In this document: piece after piece, positions 24,241-31,831 of the stretch | Numbering within the stretch: the stretch's first letter is position 1 | Layout: each line of letters opens with the position of its first letter | Source of the DNA: Pseudodesulfovibrio portus | GTDB lineage: Bacteria > Desulfobacterota > Desulfovibrionia > Desulfovibrionales > Desulfovibrionaceae | NCBI RefSeq assembly: GCF_026000375.1 | Contig: NZ_AP026708.1 | Span: 188,501 to 252,500, forward strand | DNA: 64,000 nucleotides | Reading direction: 5' to 3' | The notes under the pieces: model-generated | Told to the model about the DNA's origin: nothing | Database searches by the model: none | What the model saw: the letters and a program-made list of their open reading frames with translations, nothing else | Made by a program: the position numbers and the translations under genes

Positions 24241-25479
24241 ATGTTGAAATCAGAGCTTCTAGAAATAATTGCCAACGGTGAAAATTCAGGAGTGGAATTC
24301 AAGCGAGATGACATTCGTCCTGAACAGTTGGGCAAGGAAATTGTTGCCTTAGCCAATTTGATGGGGGGGCGGATTTTGCTTGGTGTGGAAGATGATGGGA
24401 GCATCACAGGTCTTCACAGGGATAATCTACAGGAATGGGTGTTGAATGTCTTTCGCGACAAGGTGCACCCACAACTTATTCCTTTTTATGAAGAGGTTGT
24501 TGTCGAGTCCGACCTTCGTGTAGCGGTTATTACTCTTTCCCAAGGGGTGTCTAAACCATATGTCCTTAGGCACAATAATCGTGAGGATACGTATATTCGT
24601 TTAGGTGATCGTTCAGAGTTGGCAACACGAGAGCAGCAGATACGATTATTCGAATCAGGAGGACTTCTTCATGTTGAAGTCCTCCCTGTGGCAGGAACAT
24701 CAATTGCCAGCCTTGATTTAGACAGATTGGAATATTACCTGCGGCGGGTCATTTCTGACCCTGAAGTTCCTTCGAATGATGATGAATGGATTGAACGGCT
24801 AACCGGGATGGGGCTGATGGTCGCTGATGGCATCGGCAACACCGTTTGTTCCATTGCTGGACTTCTGTGCTTTGGCATCAATCCTAGACGATTCCTTCGA
24901 CAAGCAGGTATACGCGTGATGGTTTTTGATAGCGATGACAAAGAATATCAAGCCGTTTTAGACAGACATCTTGATGGTCCACTTGTGGCTCGTTGGCAGG
25001 AAGACGACACAGGTGGAAAACAATTGGTAGATGAAGGGTTGATTGAAAAATTCGTGGCAACTATTTTAGCTTTCGTAACTAGTGAAGATAGTGAAATCGA
25101 CGATGGACTTCGTAGGGATAAAGATTGGCACTACCCAAAAGAGGCCATCCGCGAAACAGTTCTCAATGCATTGGCTCATCGCGACTGGACACGTTCTGTT
25201 GAGATTGAAGTGTCTATATTTTTCAATCGGTTGGAAGTTATAAGCCCTGGAAGGCTCCAAAATTCAATGACAGTAACAAAAATGAAGGCGGGCCAGCGTT
25301 CTCCGAGGAATCCTTTGATTATGGATATATTGCGCGACTATGGCTATGTTGACTCCAGAGGAATGGGGATTCGCACTAAAGTTATCCCGTTAATGCGAAA
25401 GCTAAACAACACTGAGCCTGTATTTGATGCCACAGATGATTATTTAAAAACAGTGCTGCTTAAACAAGGTGCCGAATGA
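24241..25479 (+). CDS. AlbA_2 (Schlafen-type) plus RecG-like HATPase protein
   Basis: A 412-aa two-domain protein. Residues 5-130 are an AlbA_2/Schlafen domain (GVEFKRDDIRPEQLGKEIVALANLMGGRILLGVEDDGSITG, as separate family motifs EFK, ALAN, GG and GVEDDG). Residues 285-405 resemble the HATPase_c_4 domain of RecG-like transcription factors (AIRETVLNALAHRDW, LEVISPGRL, GYVDSRGMGI). Such proteins are annotated as DNA-binding regulators, and Schlafen domains can also be RNases, so the role is open. Its ribosome binding site AAGGTGA overlaps the stop of the PHP-SMC gene, indicating one operon. It could be the sensor, regulator or effector partner of that ATPase. Confidence 0.82.
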   Translation: MLKSELLEIIANGENSGVEFKRDDIRPEQLGKEIVALANLMGGRILLGVEDDGSITGLHRDNLQEWVLNVFRDKVHPQLIPFYEEVVVESDLRVAVITLSQGVSKPYVLRHNNREDTYIRLGDRSELATREQQIRLFESGGLLHVEVLPVAGTSIASLDLDRLEYYLRRVISDPEVPSNDDEWIERLTGMGLMVADGIGNTVCSIAGLLCFGINPRRFLRQAGIRVMVFDSDDKEYQAVLDRHLDGPLVARWQEDDTGGKQLVDEGLIEKFVATILAFVTSEDSEIDDGLRRDKDWHYPKEAIRETVLNALAHRDWTRSVEIEVSIFFNRLEVISPGRLQNSMTVTKMKAGQRSPRNPLIMDILRDYGYVDSRGMGIRTKVIPLMRKLNNTEPVFDATDDYLKTVLLKQGAE

Positions 25480-25537
25480 GCAGTTAATTATGGGGCTGAA
25501 CTAAAACTAAACAGTAAGACCATACGCTTTGTTGGAG

Positions 25538-25571
25538 GTAATCCCCCTCTTTTTTTTGGGGGGGGGATTAC
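25538..25571. repeat. Homopolymer-rich hairpin between two convergent genes
   Basis: GTAATCCCCC (25538-25547) pairs perfectly with GGGGGATTAC (25562-25571). The loop contains T8 followed by G9. The hairpin sits 59 bp after the AlbA_2 gene and 4 bp before the stop of the convergent recombinase. It could block transcription from both sides. Homopolymer lengths here should be treated with caution. Confidence 0.6.
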
Positions 25572-25574
25572 TGG

Positions 25575-26177
25575 TTAAAGTTCGTTTTCATATACGCTTT
25601 TGATTTCCTCTGGTTGAATTCCCAAGTAGGTTAATGTTTGTTTTTGTGACGAGTGGTTAAAGCACTCCATAAGCACAGGGATGTCAACTTTGTGGGTCAT
25701 TCTTTGGTGGTACCCCCAAGTCTTTCTGAGGCTATGGCTACCGTAGTTCCCCTTAAGGTTGATTGATCTACACCATTGCTTCACGAGTCTGTTTACGGAA
25801 GGGACCGTCAAAGCATGGCCATGCCTCTGTTGGCTCTGGAAGAGTGGGGCGGTATCATCAGTATCAACTCCATCCAGGTACCCACGCAGGGCAGTTGTGA
25901 CTGTCTTGTTGAGGGTAATCCTTCGTTCTTTTCCCGTTTTTTTCTCCTTCAGAACAAGCTCATCACCAGGTTCAAGATCTCTGACCATACCAATTTTAAT
26001 CTGCAAGAGATCTGAAGCTCGGAGATTCGTATTGATTCCCATAGTGAATAGAGCCAAGTCGCGAGGCTTGCTCGTAAGGATGGCTTTGATTGCCTTCACG
26101 TCTCGCAGCTTACGAATAGGATCGACAGTAATTCGAGAGCCCGGCTTGGGATGATTTGAGTTCATTCCTTTCTGCAT
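25575..26177 (-). CDS. Short tyrosine recombinase (catalytic domain only)
   Basis: A 200-aa tyrosine recombinase without an arm- or core-binding N-terminal domain. All catalytic residues are visible: Arg in TNLRASDLLQI, Lys in KEKKTGKERRI, the HxxR box in HSLRKTWGYH, the later His in FNHSSQKQ, and a nucleophile Tyr in TLTYLGIQ. Relatives of this size are annotated as integrases or as inversion/resolution enzymes. ATG 26177 has AAAGGTGA six bases ahead; GTG 26186 is possible. It is convergent to the PHP-SMC/AlbA_2 operon. Four GTTAAC sites lie in its upstream region. It may resolve, invert or integrate a nested sub-element. Confidence 0.82.
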   Translation of the reverse strand: MQKGMNSNHPKPGSRITVDPIRKLRDVKAIKAILTSKPRDLALFTMGINTNLRASDLLQIKIGMVRDLEPGDELVLKEKKTGKERRITLNKTVTTALRGYLDGVDTDDTAPLFQSQQRHGHALTVPSVNRLVKQWCRSINLKGNYGSHSLRKTWGYHQRMTHKVDIPVLMECFNHSSQKQTLTYLGIQPEEIKSVYENEL

Positions 26178-26518
26178 AACAATCACCTTTCACAGTTAGT
26201 TAACTTCTGTTAAAAAATAATCAATAGTTAACAAATGTCAAGGGCGTTTTTGGGTGGATTGGGCTGGATTTAGGCTTAACTAATTAAAATTGCAGGAAAA
26301 GATGAATGGCGACACTCGTTAACTTTTAGATAATAGTTAACAAGATCGCTTCAACCCAATTAACTACATTGTTTTTCAGTCTATTGGATATAGTGCTTTG
26401 CGTGGAATCCCAAGTTATGTGATATGTAGAACGCCTCCCGACTAATGAGAATCCGTCGGGAGGCGTTTTTATGTATTGTTAGCTGAATAGTTCAGTATCG
26501 ACCTTAAGCATTCAAATT
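26178..26518. other. 341-bp AT-rich region with four GTTAAC sites and a terminator
   Basis: GTTAAC occurs at 26199, 26227, 26318 and 26336, three of them in the context TAGTTAAC. A strong plus-strand terminator lies at 26430-26470 without a recognised plus-strand gene ahead of it. No protein gene is seen. Confidence 0.55.
26430..26470 (+). terminator. Strong intrinsic terminator with no assigned gene
   Basis: AACGCCTCCCGAC (26430-26442) pairs perfectly with GTCGGGAGGCGTT (26455-26467) and is followed by TTTTTA on the plus strand. The nearest plus-strand gene ends about 950 bp upstream, so a small RNA could end here. It may also serve the minus-strand oxidoreductase gene, though that side lacks a T-tract. 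Confidence 0.75.
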
Positions 26519-28699
26519 CTATTCTCTTTCAACTTTGCACATGAGCGCTGAGTGGGGCCAGCTGCCGATTTCCGGGCTACAGAATTCCGGCGAGTCGGGG
26601 CAGAGCATGTTGGTGTTCGACTCGAAGACGCCGAAGAGATCGGGAAGCTTCTCGTTGCGCTCTGGGAACCACCAGGAGTGCTGGGCGTCCACCATCTTCG
26701 GGTGCATGGCATCGGTGATGTGGACGCGCTGGCGGATGGAGCCGTGCGGTGAGGATATAACGGCCCAGTCGCCCTCAGACAGTCCCAGTTCCGCAGCCGT
26801 GTCCGGGTGGATCGAAAGCAATGGGTCGGGCACCTTCTTGCGCGCCTTTTCGATCTGCCGCTGTTCGGAGTGGTACATGGGCATGTACCGGCTGCCGGTG
26901 ATGAGGATGAGCGGATACTCTTCCGTTATCTCGGATTTGTCGCTCTTCGGGCTCCAGACAGGCTCCTTGTATACAGGGAGCGGGTCAGCACCCAGTTCCT
27001 CGAAGATCGAGGACTTGAGCTCGACCTTGCCCGACGGTGTCCCGAACCCGTCCTTCTCGTAGCGGCGGAATTCCCGCTCCCCGAAAAGGCCGTTCTGTTC
27101 GGCGAGCTTGTCGAAGTTCAGGCCGACCGGTTCCAGGCAATGGTCATAGACATCCTTGACGGTCTCCCACGGCCAGTACTCTTCCTGGCCGAGGCGCAGT
27201 CCCAGTTGCCTGTAGAAGTAATAGCTGTCCTTACGTTCCTCGATGGGGTCGATACCCTGCGGGCAGGCGACGCAGAAGCCGCCGGTCAGCCACAGCTCGG
27301 GCTGCTCCACGGTGGTGGACGCCGGGAAGACGTAGTCGGCCATGGCTGCGGACGGGGTCATGTAGTATTCCATGACCACATACAGATCGAGGGCCTTGAG
27401 CGCCTCGAACACCTGCTGCGTGTTGGGCAGGGAGAGCAGCGGATTGCTCGCCAGTGTGATGGCCGCCTTCACGGGATAGGGCTTGCCGGTGATGATGGCG
27501 TTCATGACCTCACGGGCGTGGGCGAGGTTGGACTGCCATGCCTCGGGGGGCATACAGTATCCTCTGGGCAGCTTCTGGTTGGCGGCGTAGTTGCGTTCCC
27601 AGCCGGGGAAACCGAAGAACGGGTACTTGTCCGCACCGAGCTGCTTGGCCTTCTGGCTCTCGGGCATCATGTCGTTGCACTCAAGGTATTCCCAGTCGTG
27701 AACCAAGCCGACGTTGGCCGCCTGGCTGAAGATGTCGCCGCCGGGAATTTCCAGGTTGCCCGTGATGGCGCGCAGGATCGCCCGACCGCGAGCGCACTGG
27801 GTGGAGTTGACGCCCTGCTTGTCCAGTCCAAGGCCGAAGGGGATCACGGCAGAAGCCGCAGTCGCGTACATGGTAGCGGATTCGACCACGAGGGCGGCCG
27901 GGATCGAGGTGATCTCCTCGACCTTTTCCGGCGTGTAGGATTCGACGGCGACTTTGAGTTCGTCAAATCCCACGGTGTGGTTGGCGACGAAATCCTTGTC
28001 GTAGAGATCGGTGACGATGATGTGCCGAATCCATCCCAGCATCAGCGCGAGGTCGGTGCCGGGGCGAATCTGCAGCCACAGGTCGGCCTTTTCGGCTTCG
28101 GGTGTTTTGCGCGGATCAACGACCATGAGCTTGGCGCCGTTCTTCCGTGCCGCAGCGACCATGGGGGCGACACCCATCGGGTTCGATTTGGAAGGATTGC
28201 ATCCCCACATGACGACGCATTGGGAATGTACGATATCGCTGCCCATGGCCATGCCGCCGTAAGTGGCGTACTCGGTGGCGCAGCTCGGACACATGCAGAT
28301 GGTGTTCACGCCGCAGGTGTTGGGGGAGCCGAAGAGGTTGAAGAAGCGGCGACAATCCCAGTGGTAGGTTCGTTTCGTTCCGTGGGTGAAGGTCAGGGTC
28401 TCGGCCCCGAACTCGTCGCGCAGCTTCGAGAGCTTCTCAGCCACTTCATCCAAGGCCTGCTCCCAGCTGATCCGCTCCCACTTGCCTTCGCCGCGCGCGC
28501 CGACCCGCTTCAGCGGGTAGTTCAGCCTATCGGGATGATAAATGTGGTCCAGCATCAAGCGGCCGCGCTCGCAGAGCGCTCCGTGGGTGATCGGATGATC
28601 GGGATCGCCGGTGATCTTCACAACCTTGCCGTTGTCGATATGTAGCAGCATGCCGCAGCGGGGATGACACAGTCCGCAATAACTTCTTCGTGTTTCCAT
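26519..28699 (-). CDS. Molybdopterin-dependent oxidoreductase, DMSO-reductase family
   Basis: A 726-aa catalytic subunit of the Mo/W-bisMGD family. The N-terminal 4Fe-4S motif is CGLCHPRC (Cys8, 11, 15) with a fourth Cys in ALCERG. The Mo-ligand region reads NTICMCPSCATEY near residues 130-142, with several candidate Cys ligands. Pterin-binding segments follow (VMWGCNPSKSNP, VVDPRKTPEAEKADLWLQIRPGTD) and a C-terminal molydopterin-dinucleotide domain (LITGSRYMPMYHSEQRQIEKARKK). There is no Tat signal, so it is probably cytoplasmic. No electron-transfer or membrane subunit gene is adjacent. The substrate is unknown. A DUF169 gene lies upstream on the same strand after 63 bp. Composition is host-like although it is inside the island. 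Confidence 0.88.
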   Translation of the reverse strand: METRRSYCGLCHPRCGMLLHIDNGKVVKITGDPDHPITHGALCERGRLMLDHIYHPDRLNYPLKRVGARGEGKWERISWEQALDEVAEKLSKLRDEFGAETLTFTHGTKRTYHWDCRRFFNLFGSPNTCGVNTICMCPSCATEYATYGGMAMGSDIVHSQCVVMWGCNPSKSNPMGVAPMVAAARKNGAKLMVVDPRKTPEAEKADLWLQIRPGTDLALMLGWIRHIIVTDLYDKDFVANHTVGFDELKVAVESYTPEKVEEITSIPAALVVESATMYATAASAVIPFGLGLDKQGVNSTQCARGRAILRAITGNLEIPGGDIFSQAANVGLVHDWEYLECNDMMPESQKAKQLGADKYPFFGFPGWERNYAANQKLPRGYCMPPEAWQSNLAHAREVMNAIITGKPYPVKAAITLASNPLLSLPNTQQVFEALKALDLYVVMEYYMTPSAAMADYVFPASTTVEQPELWLTGGFCVACPQGIDPIEERKDSYYFYRQLGLRLGQEEYWPWETVKDVYDHCLEPVGLNFDKLAEQNGLFGEREFRRYEKDGFGTPSGKVELKSSIFEELGADPLPVYKEPVWSPKSDKSEITEEYPLILITGSRYMPMYHSEQRQIEKARKKVPDPLLSIHPDTAAELGLSEGDWAVISSPHGSIRQRVHITDAMHPKMVDAQHSWWFPERNEKLPDLFGVFESNTNMLCPDSPEFCSPEIGSWPHSALMCKVERE

Positions 28700-28762
28700 C
28701 GTACACCTCTCCTATCCCTTGTAGGGACATGGCATTGGTTCGAGTAGTATTAATAGGTTTGG

Positions 28763-29608
28763 TTAGCTGTCTTCGCCCCAGGCCTTGGCGCTGCGTTCGA
28801 CCTTCTTGCGCACGCCCTTCCAGTCGGTTTCGTGGGCGAACATGGAATCGGGCAGGGCGGCCAGCATCTTCTCATAGAGGTCTAGAGAGACGGTGAACGT
28901 CAGCTCGTCGGTCTTCATGAACTTGCGGGCCGAAGGGTCGAAGCCGCCGATGACGGCCTTCTCCAATCCCTTGCCCTTGTAGTAGAGAGGCCAGCTGATC
29001 ATGTTGGTACAGCCCGCGCCAAAGGGGGAAACGACGCATTCCATGTCGCCGGTGGTGAAGGTGGCCTGGGTGAAGAGGCCGCTCAGCACTTCGGGCCGGG
29101 CAAAGAAGATGACGAACTCCGGCGGCACCTCGTCGGTGAACTGGGACAGCGGCTTGAAGATGCAGTACTTGCCGGTGGCTTCGCGCGGGTTCACCTCTTC
29201 CATGAACTTGCGCATGGCGTCGGGGTTGGGCATGTAGCGTTCGCCGTGCAAGGGCGTGCCTTCGAACCCGGTGGACACGTAATGCTCGATGAACCGCAGG
29301 TGGGGCTTCATCATCGAACAGTAGTACACGCCGCCGGGACAGCCGTATTCTTCGGCGGAAATATAGGCCGCGCCGCCCTTCTTCCGGGCCAGCCAGACGT
29401 TGCCCATGACGCAGGAGAACGACTTCATGACCTCCTGCATGTCCAGCTCGTGCTTATCTTCCAATTCCCGTGAGATGGGCGTGCCCGTTTTCGGTCCATA
29501 TGCGTTCTCCGGCAGGGTGTCGGCGTAGTAGACGCCGAAAGGCTCTTCGGCCAGGGCGAGATATTCGAGGAAGGTGGCGGTGCCGTCGAGTATGGTTTGC
29601 ATCGACAT
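28763..29608 (-). CDS. DUF169 domain protein
   Basis: A 281-aa soluble protein of the DUF169 family, whose function is unknown; members are common in methanogens and sulfate reducers. Visible motifs are LALAEEPFGVYYADTLPE near the N-terminus, GGAAYISAEEYGCPGGVYYCSM (Cys pair) around residue 80-100, FFARPEVLSGL, and SPFGAGCTNMISWPLYYKGKG. Conserved Cys residues might hold a metal or cofactor. GGAG precedes ATG 29608. It is the first gene of a pair with the molybdoenzyme and is divergent from the LysR gene, which probably controls both. Confidence 0.85.
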   Translation of the reverse strand: MSMQTILDGTATFLEYLALAEEPFGVYYADTLPENAYGPKTGTPISRELEDKHELDMQEVMKSFSCVMGNVWLARKKGGAAYISAEEYGCPGGVYYCSMMKPHLRFIEHYVSTGFEGTPLHGERYMPNPDAMRKFMEEVNPREATGKYCIFKPLSQFTDEVPPEFVIFFARPEVLSGLFTQATFTTGDMECVVSPFGAGCTNMISWPLYYKGKGLEKAVIGGFDPSARKFMKTDELTFTVSLDLYEKMLAALPDSMFAHETDWKGVRKKVERSAKAWGEDS

Positions 29609-29743
29609 GTCTGTCTCCTTTGGTAGGTCGTCTTGTGTCCACTCTCAGGCGGACGGGTTGCCTTTAGACTTACCTTCTCATACCATGCTCACAGATAAAA
29701 TAAACACGGCTGAATGGAAAATTCTATTCCTCTGGTGGGCATA

Positions 29744-30628
29744 ATGGTGCAAGAATTCCTGAATGACGTTCCCTTGCTGGTAGAGGTGGCCAGGCAGAAA
29801 AGTTTCACCAAGGCTGCGGATGCATTGGGGATCGGGGTCTCGACCCTTTCCAGACGCATCAAGCTGCTGGAAGAACGGATGGGGGTGCTGCTGTTTTACC
29901 GGGATACCCGGAACGTCGAGCTGACGGACAACGGCGCTTACCTCCTGGACCGCTGCGGCTTTATCCTTGAGGAGACTCAGAAGGCCTACGACTCGGTGGT
30001 CATGAACATGCAGAAGCCGTCCGGGCTGATCCGGGTCTGCATGTTTCGGGACCTCTATGAACGGCTACTGAGAGACGCGATATTGGATTTTGCGGCACAG
30101 TGGCCGGACATACAGATCGAACTGACCTTCGTGGAGCACCCCGTGGACATGCGCACGGACCCGTATGACGTGGCGTTTCTCATCGGCTCATCCGTGGCCC
30201 CGTCGCTGGTCGCCAGGAGGCTGCTCACTATTGAACCGCATCTCTACGCGGCTCCGGCCCTGCTTGAACGGTTCCCCACTCCCGAGGAACCGAACGACCT
30301 CCACAAACTCCCGTGCATCGCCTTGCAGCGGTTCGGGAATAGATGGCCCATGCACAACGGCAATAGGCAGGTCGTCGTCGAAGTGCAGCCCCAATACAGT
30401 TTCAGTTCGGTGGGAGTCTGTCTCGATTTTGCCTTGGCAGGACATGGCGTCGCCATGATCCGCGAGGGTGACGCCGAGCCGGACGAGAAGGCCGGACGCC
30501 TCGTGCGCGTGCTGCCGGATTGGAGCGCCGGGTTTGTGCATGACGTGAGCATGGTGACCGGTTCCAGCCAGCTCCCGCGAAGGGTCAGGCTGTTCATGGA
30601 CCACATCCTCGCCTCTGTTGCGCTGTGA
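29744..30628 (+). CDS. LysR family transcriptional regulator
   Basis: A 294-aa LysR-type regulator. The winged helix-turn-helix is at residues 5-62 (VARQKSFTKAADALGIGVSTLSRRIKLLEERMGVLLFYR), followed by an effector-binding domain of the periplasmic-binding-protein fold (LIRVCMFRDLYERLL onward). ATG 29744 fits the family N-terminus better than an in-frame ATG 30 bp upstream. It is divergent from the DUF169-molybdoenzyme pair, the classical arrangement for a LysR protein controlling its neighbours. The inducer is unknown. Confidence 0.9.
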   Translation: MVQEFLNDVPLLVEVARQKSFTKAADALGIGVSTLSRRIKLLEERMGVLLFYRDTRNVELTDNGAYLLDRCGFILEETQKAYDSVVMNMQKPSGLIRVCMFRDLYERLLRDAILDFAAQWPDIQIELTFVEHPVDMRTDPYDVAFLIGSSVAPSLVARRLLTIEPHLYAAPALLERFPTPEEPNDLHKLPCIALQRFGNRWPMHNGNRQVVVEVQPQYSFSSVGVCLDFALAGHGVAMIREGDAEPDEKAGRLVRVLPDWSAGFVHDVSMVTGSSQLPRRVRLFMDHILASVAL

Positions 30629-30634
30629 TCGCCC

Positions 30635-30829
30635 TTAGTTCGAGCGGATCTCCCGCATGATCTCCGCCGGGCTCTGCCCGAAGTGGCGTTTGAACTCGCG
30701 GCTGAACTGAGACGGGCTTTCATACCCCACGGCGTCGGCGGCGAGGTACGCCTTCATGTTTTCCTGCACCATCAGGTCGCGGGCACGGGCGAGGCGTATC
30801 TTCTTGAGGTACTGCAGCGGCGAGTCGGG
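30635..30829 (-). pseudogene. AraC family regulator, 3' remnant
   Basis: Only the C-terminal helix-turn-helix of an AraC-type regulator remains: SPLQYLKKIRLARARDLM, a diverged second helix-turn-helix AADAVGYESPSQFSREFKRHFGQSPAE, and the tail. The homology begins at SPLQY (about 30822); further upstream codons belong to a different gene on the other strand. The N-terminal ligand domain and first helix-turn-helix half are gone. It was evidently divergent from the flavoprotein that is also truncated at the same point. A 72-codon frame remains open by chance past the junction. Confidence 0.85.
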
Positions 30830-31184
30830 AAAATGCGTCCAGGCCGACGACATGAACGAAATTCTGGAGAAGATCCTGGCCGCCGACGTCCTGGTCCTGG
30901 CCAGCCCGGTCTATTTCCATTCCTTCAACGCCCACATGAAGACCTTCATGGACAGGGTCTGCCCCATCTACCCCCTGATTCACGACAAGGACGTCTATTT
31001 CATGGTGGCCGCTGCGGGCGGTAACCTGCCCGTTGGAAATGCGTTCAAAACGTTCAGGATTTTCACCGACTGCCTGGATGTGACGGAGAAGGGCACCCTC
31101 GCCGTGACCGGCGTCTGGGATGCCGGTGGAGTGAAGGGCAAAAGCGTCTGCAAGGACGCCTACGCAATGGGTCAGGCCGTCTGA
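30825..31184 (+). pseudogene. Flavodoxin/NADPH-dependent FMN reductase family, 5'-truncated
   Basis: The C-terminal two thirds of an iron-sulfur-flavoprotein-like or NADPH-dependent FMN reductase: GKCVQADDMNEILEKILAADVLVLASPVYF is the typical middle of the family (with the last of its Cys cluster), then MKTFMDRV and VAAAGGN. The N-terminal FMN phosphate loop (GSPR-type) and the first Cys residues are missing. The reading frame breaks from family homology at about 30825, where an AraC gene fragment on the opposite strand also ends. It is followed closely by the Tat cyclophilin-like gene, presumably once its operon partner. Confidence 0.82.
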
Positions 31185-31201
31185 TTCGATCGAGAGGCGA
31201 C

Positions 31202-31687
31202 ATGAAGAAGATACTCTCGCGTCGGGATTTCATGGTAAAAGGGGCTGTAGGTCTCGGAGCCGCATTCATCATGATTGGTGCTGCCGGTATACCGGGCACT
31301 GAAGCCTTGGCCGCTGAAGAAATGGAGGGAGAATCCATGCAGATAACAGTGAGCGCAAACGGAAAGACCATCGTTTATGAACTCAACGACAGCCAGGCCG
31401 CCAAGGACCTGTACGCCCAGTTGCCGCTGAGCATAGAAGTGGAAAACTACGGCGGCATCGAGAAGATATACTATCCACCGAAAAAGCTCGGTACCGGCAA
31501 CACCCCGCTGGTGAAAGCCGCCAAGCCCGGCACTCTCGCCTACTATGAACCCTGGGGTGATGTAGTGATGTTTTATGGCCGTTTTGGCTCAGCGTCGGGA
31601 TTGTATGAATTAGGACATGTGATTAAGGGAGGCGACCTTATCCATTACTTATCTGGTAATATTCATATCGAGGCTGACAATAATTAA
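31202..31687 (+). CDS. Cyclophilin-like fold protein with Tat signal
   Basis: A 161-aa precursor. The N-terminus has a twin-arginine signal (LSRRDFMVKGAVGLGAAFIM) ending near EALAAE at residue 38. The mature part is a cyclophilin-like (DUF-type, non-proline-isomerase) barrel: ITVSANGKTIVYELNDSQAAKDLYAQLPLSIEV as separate strands, IEKIYYPPKKLGTG, and PGTLAYYEPWGDVVMFYGRFG. Such proteins often sit beside flavoproteins and AraC regulators, matching the two remnants upstream. Its function is unknown; a ligand-binding or electron-transfer accessory role in the periplasm is only a guess. Composition drops in GC toward the 3' end. Confidence 0.8.
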   Translation: MKKILSRRDFMVKGAVGLGAAFIMIGAAGIPGTEALAAEEMEGESMQITVSANGKTIVYELNDSQAAKDLYAQLPLSIEVENYGGIEKIYYPPKKLGTGNTPLVKAAKPGTLAYYEPWGDVVMFYGRFGSASGLYELGHVIKGGDLIHYLSGNIHIEADNN

Positions 31688-31775
31688 TAGTGCAATTATT
31701 AATGCTGTTCGTTCTGCTTTGAATATATATTATTACCCTGGAATCTAAGGATTTTTAGGCTAGAGGAATTGAATC

Positions 31776-31816
31776 AGCCCCTGCTCCCGATTGGAGCAGG
31801 GGCTTTCGTATTTTTT
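31776..31816 (+). terminator. Intrinsic terminator between the cyclophilin-like gene and the AAA operon
   Basis: AGCCCCTGCTCC (31776-31787) pairs perfectly with GGAGCAGGGGCT (31793-31804), followed by TTCGTATTTTTT. It separates the two units and shows that the AAA gene starts after it. Confidence 0.85.
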
Positions 31817-31831
31817 AGGGAGAAAAAAATT

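Noticed and set aside
26807-28645. 612-codon plus-strand open frame opposite the molybdoenzyme
   Set aside because: The molybdoenzyme on the minus strand has full family motifs; the opposite frame has none.
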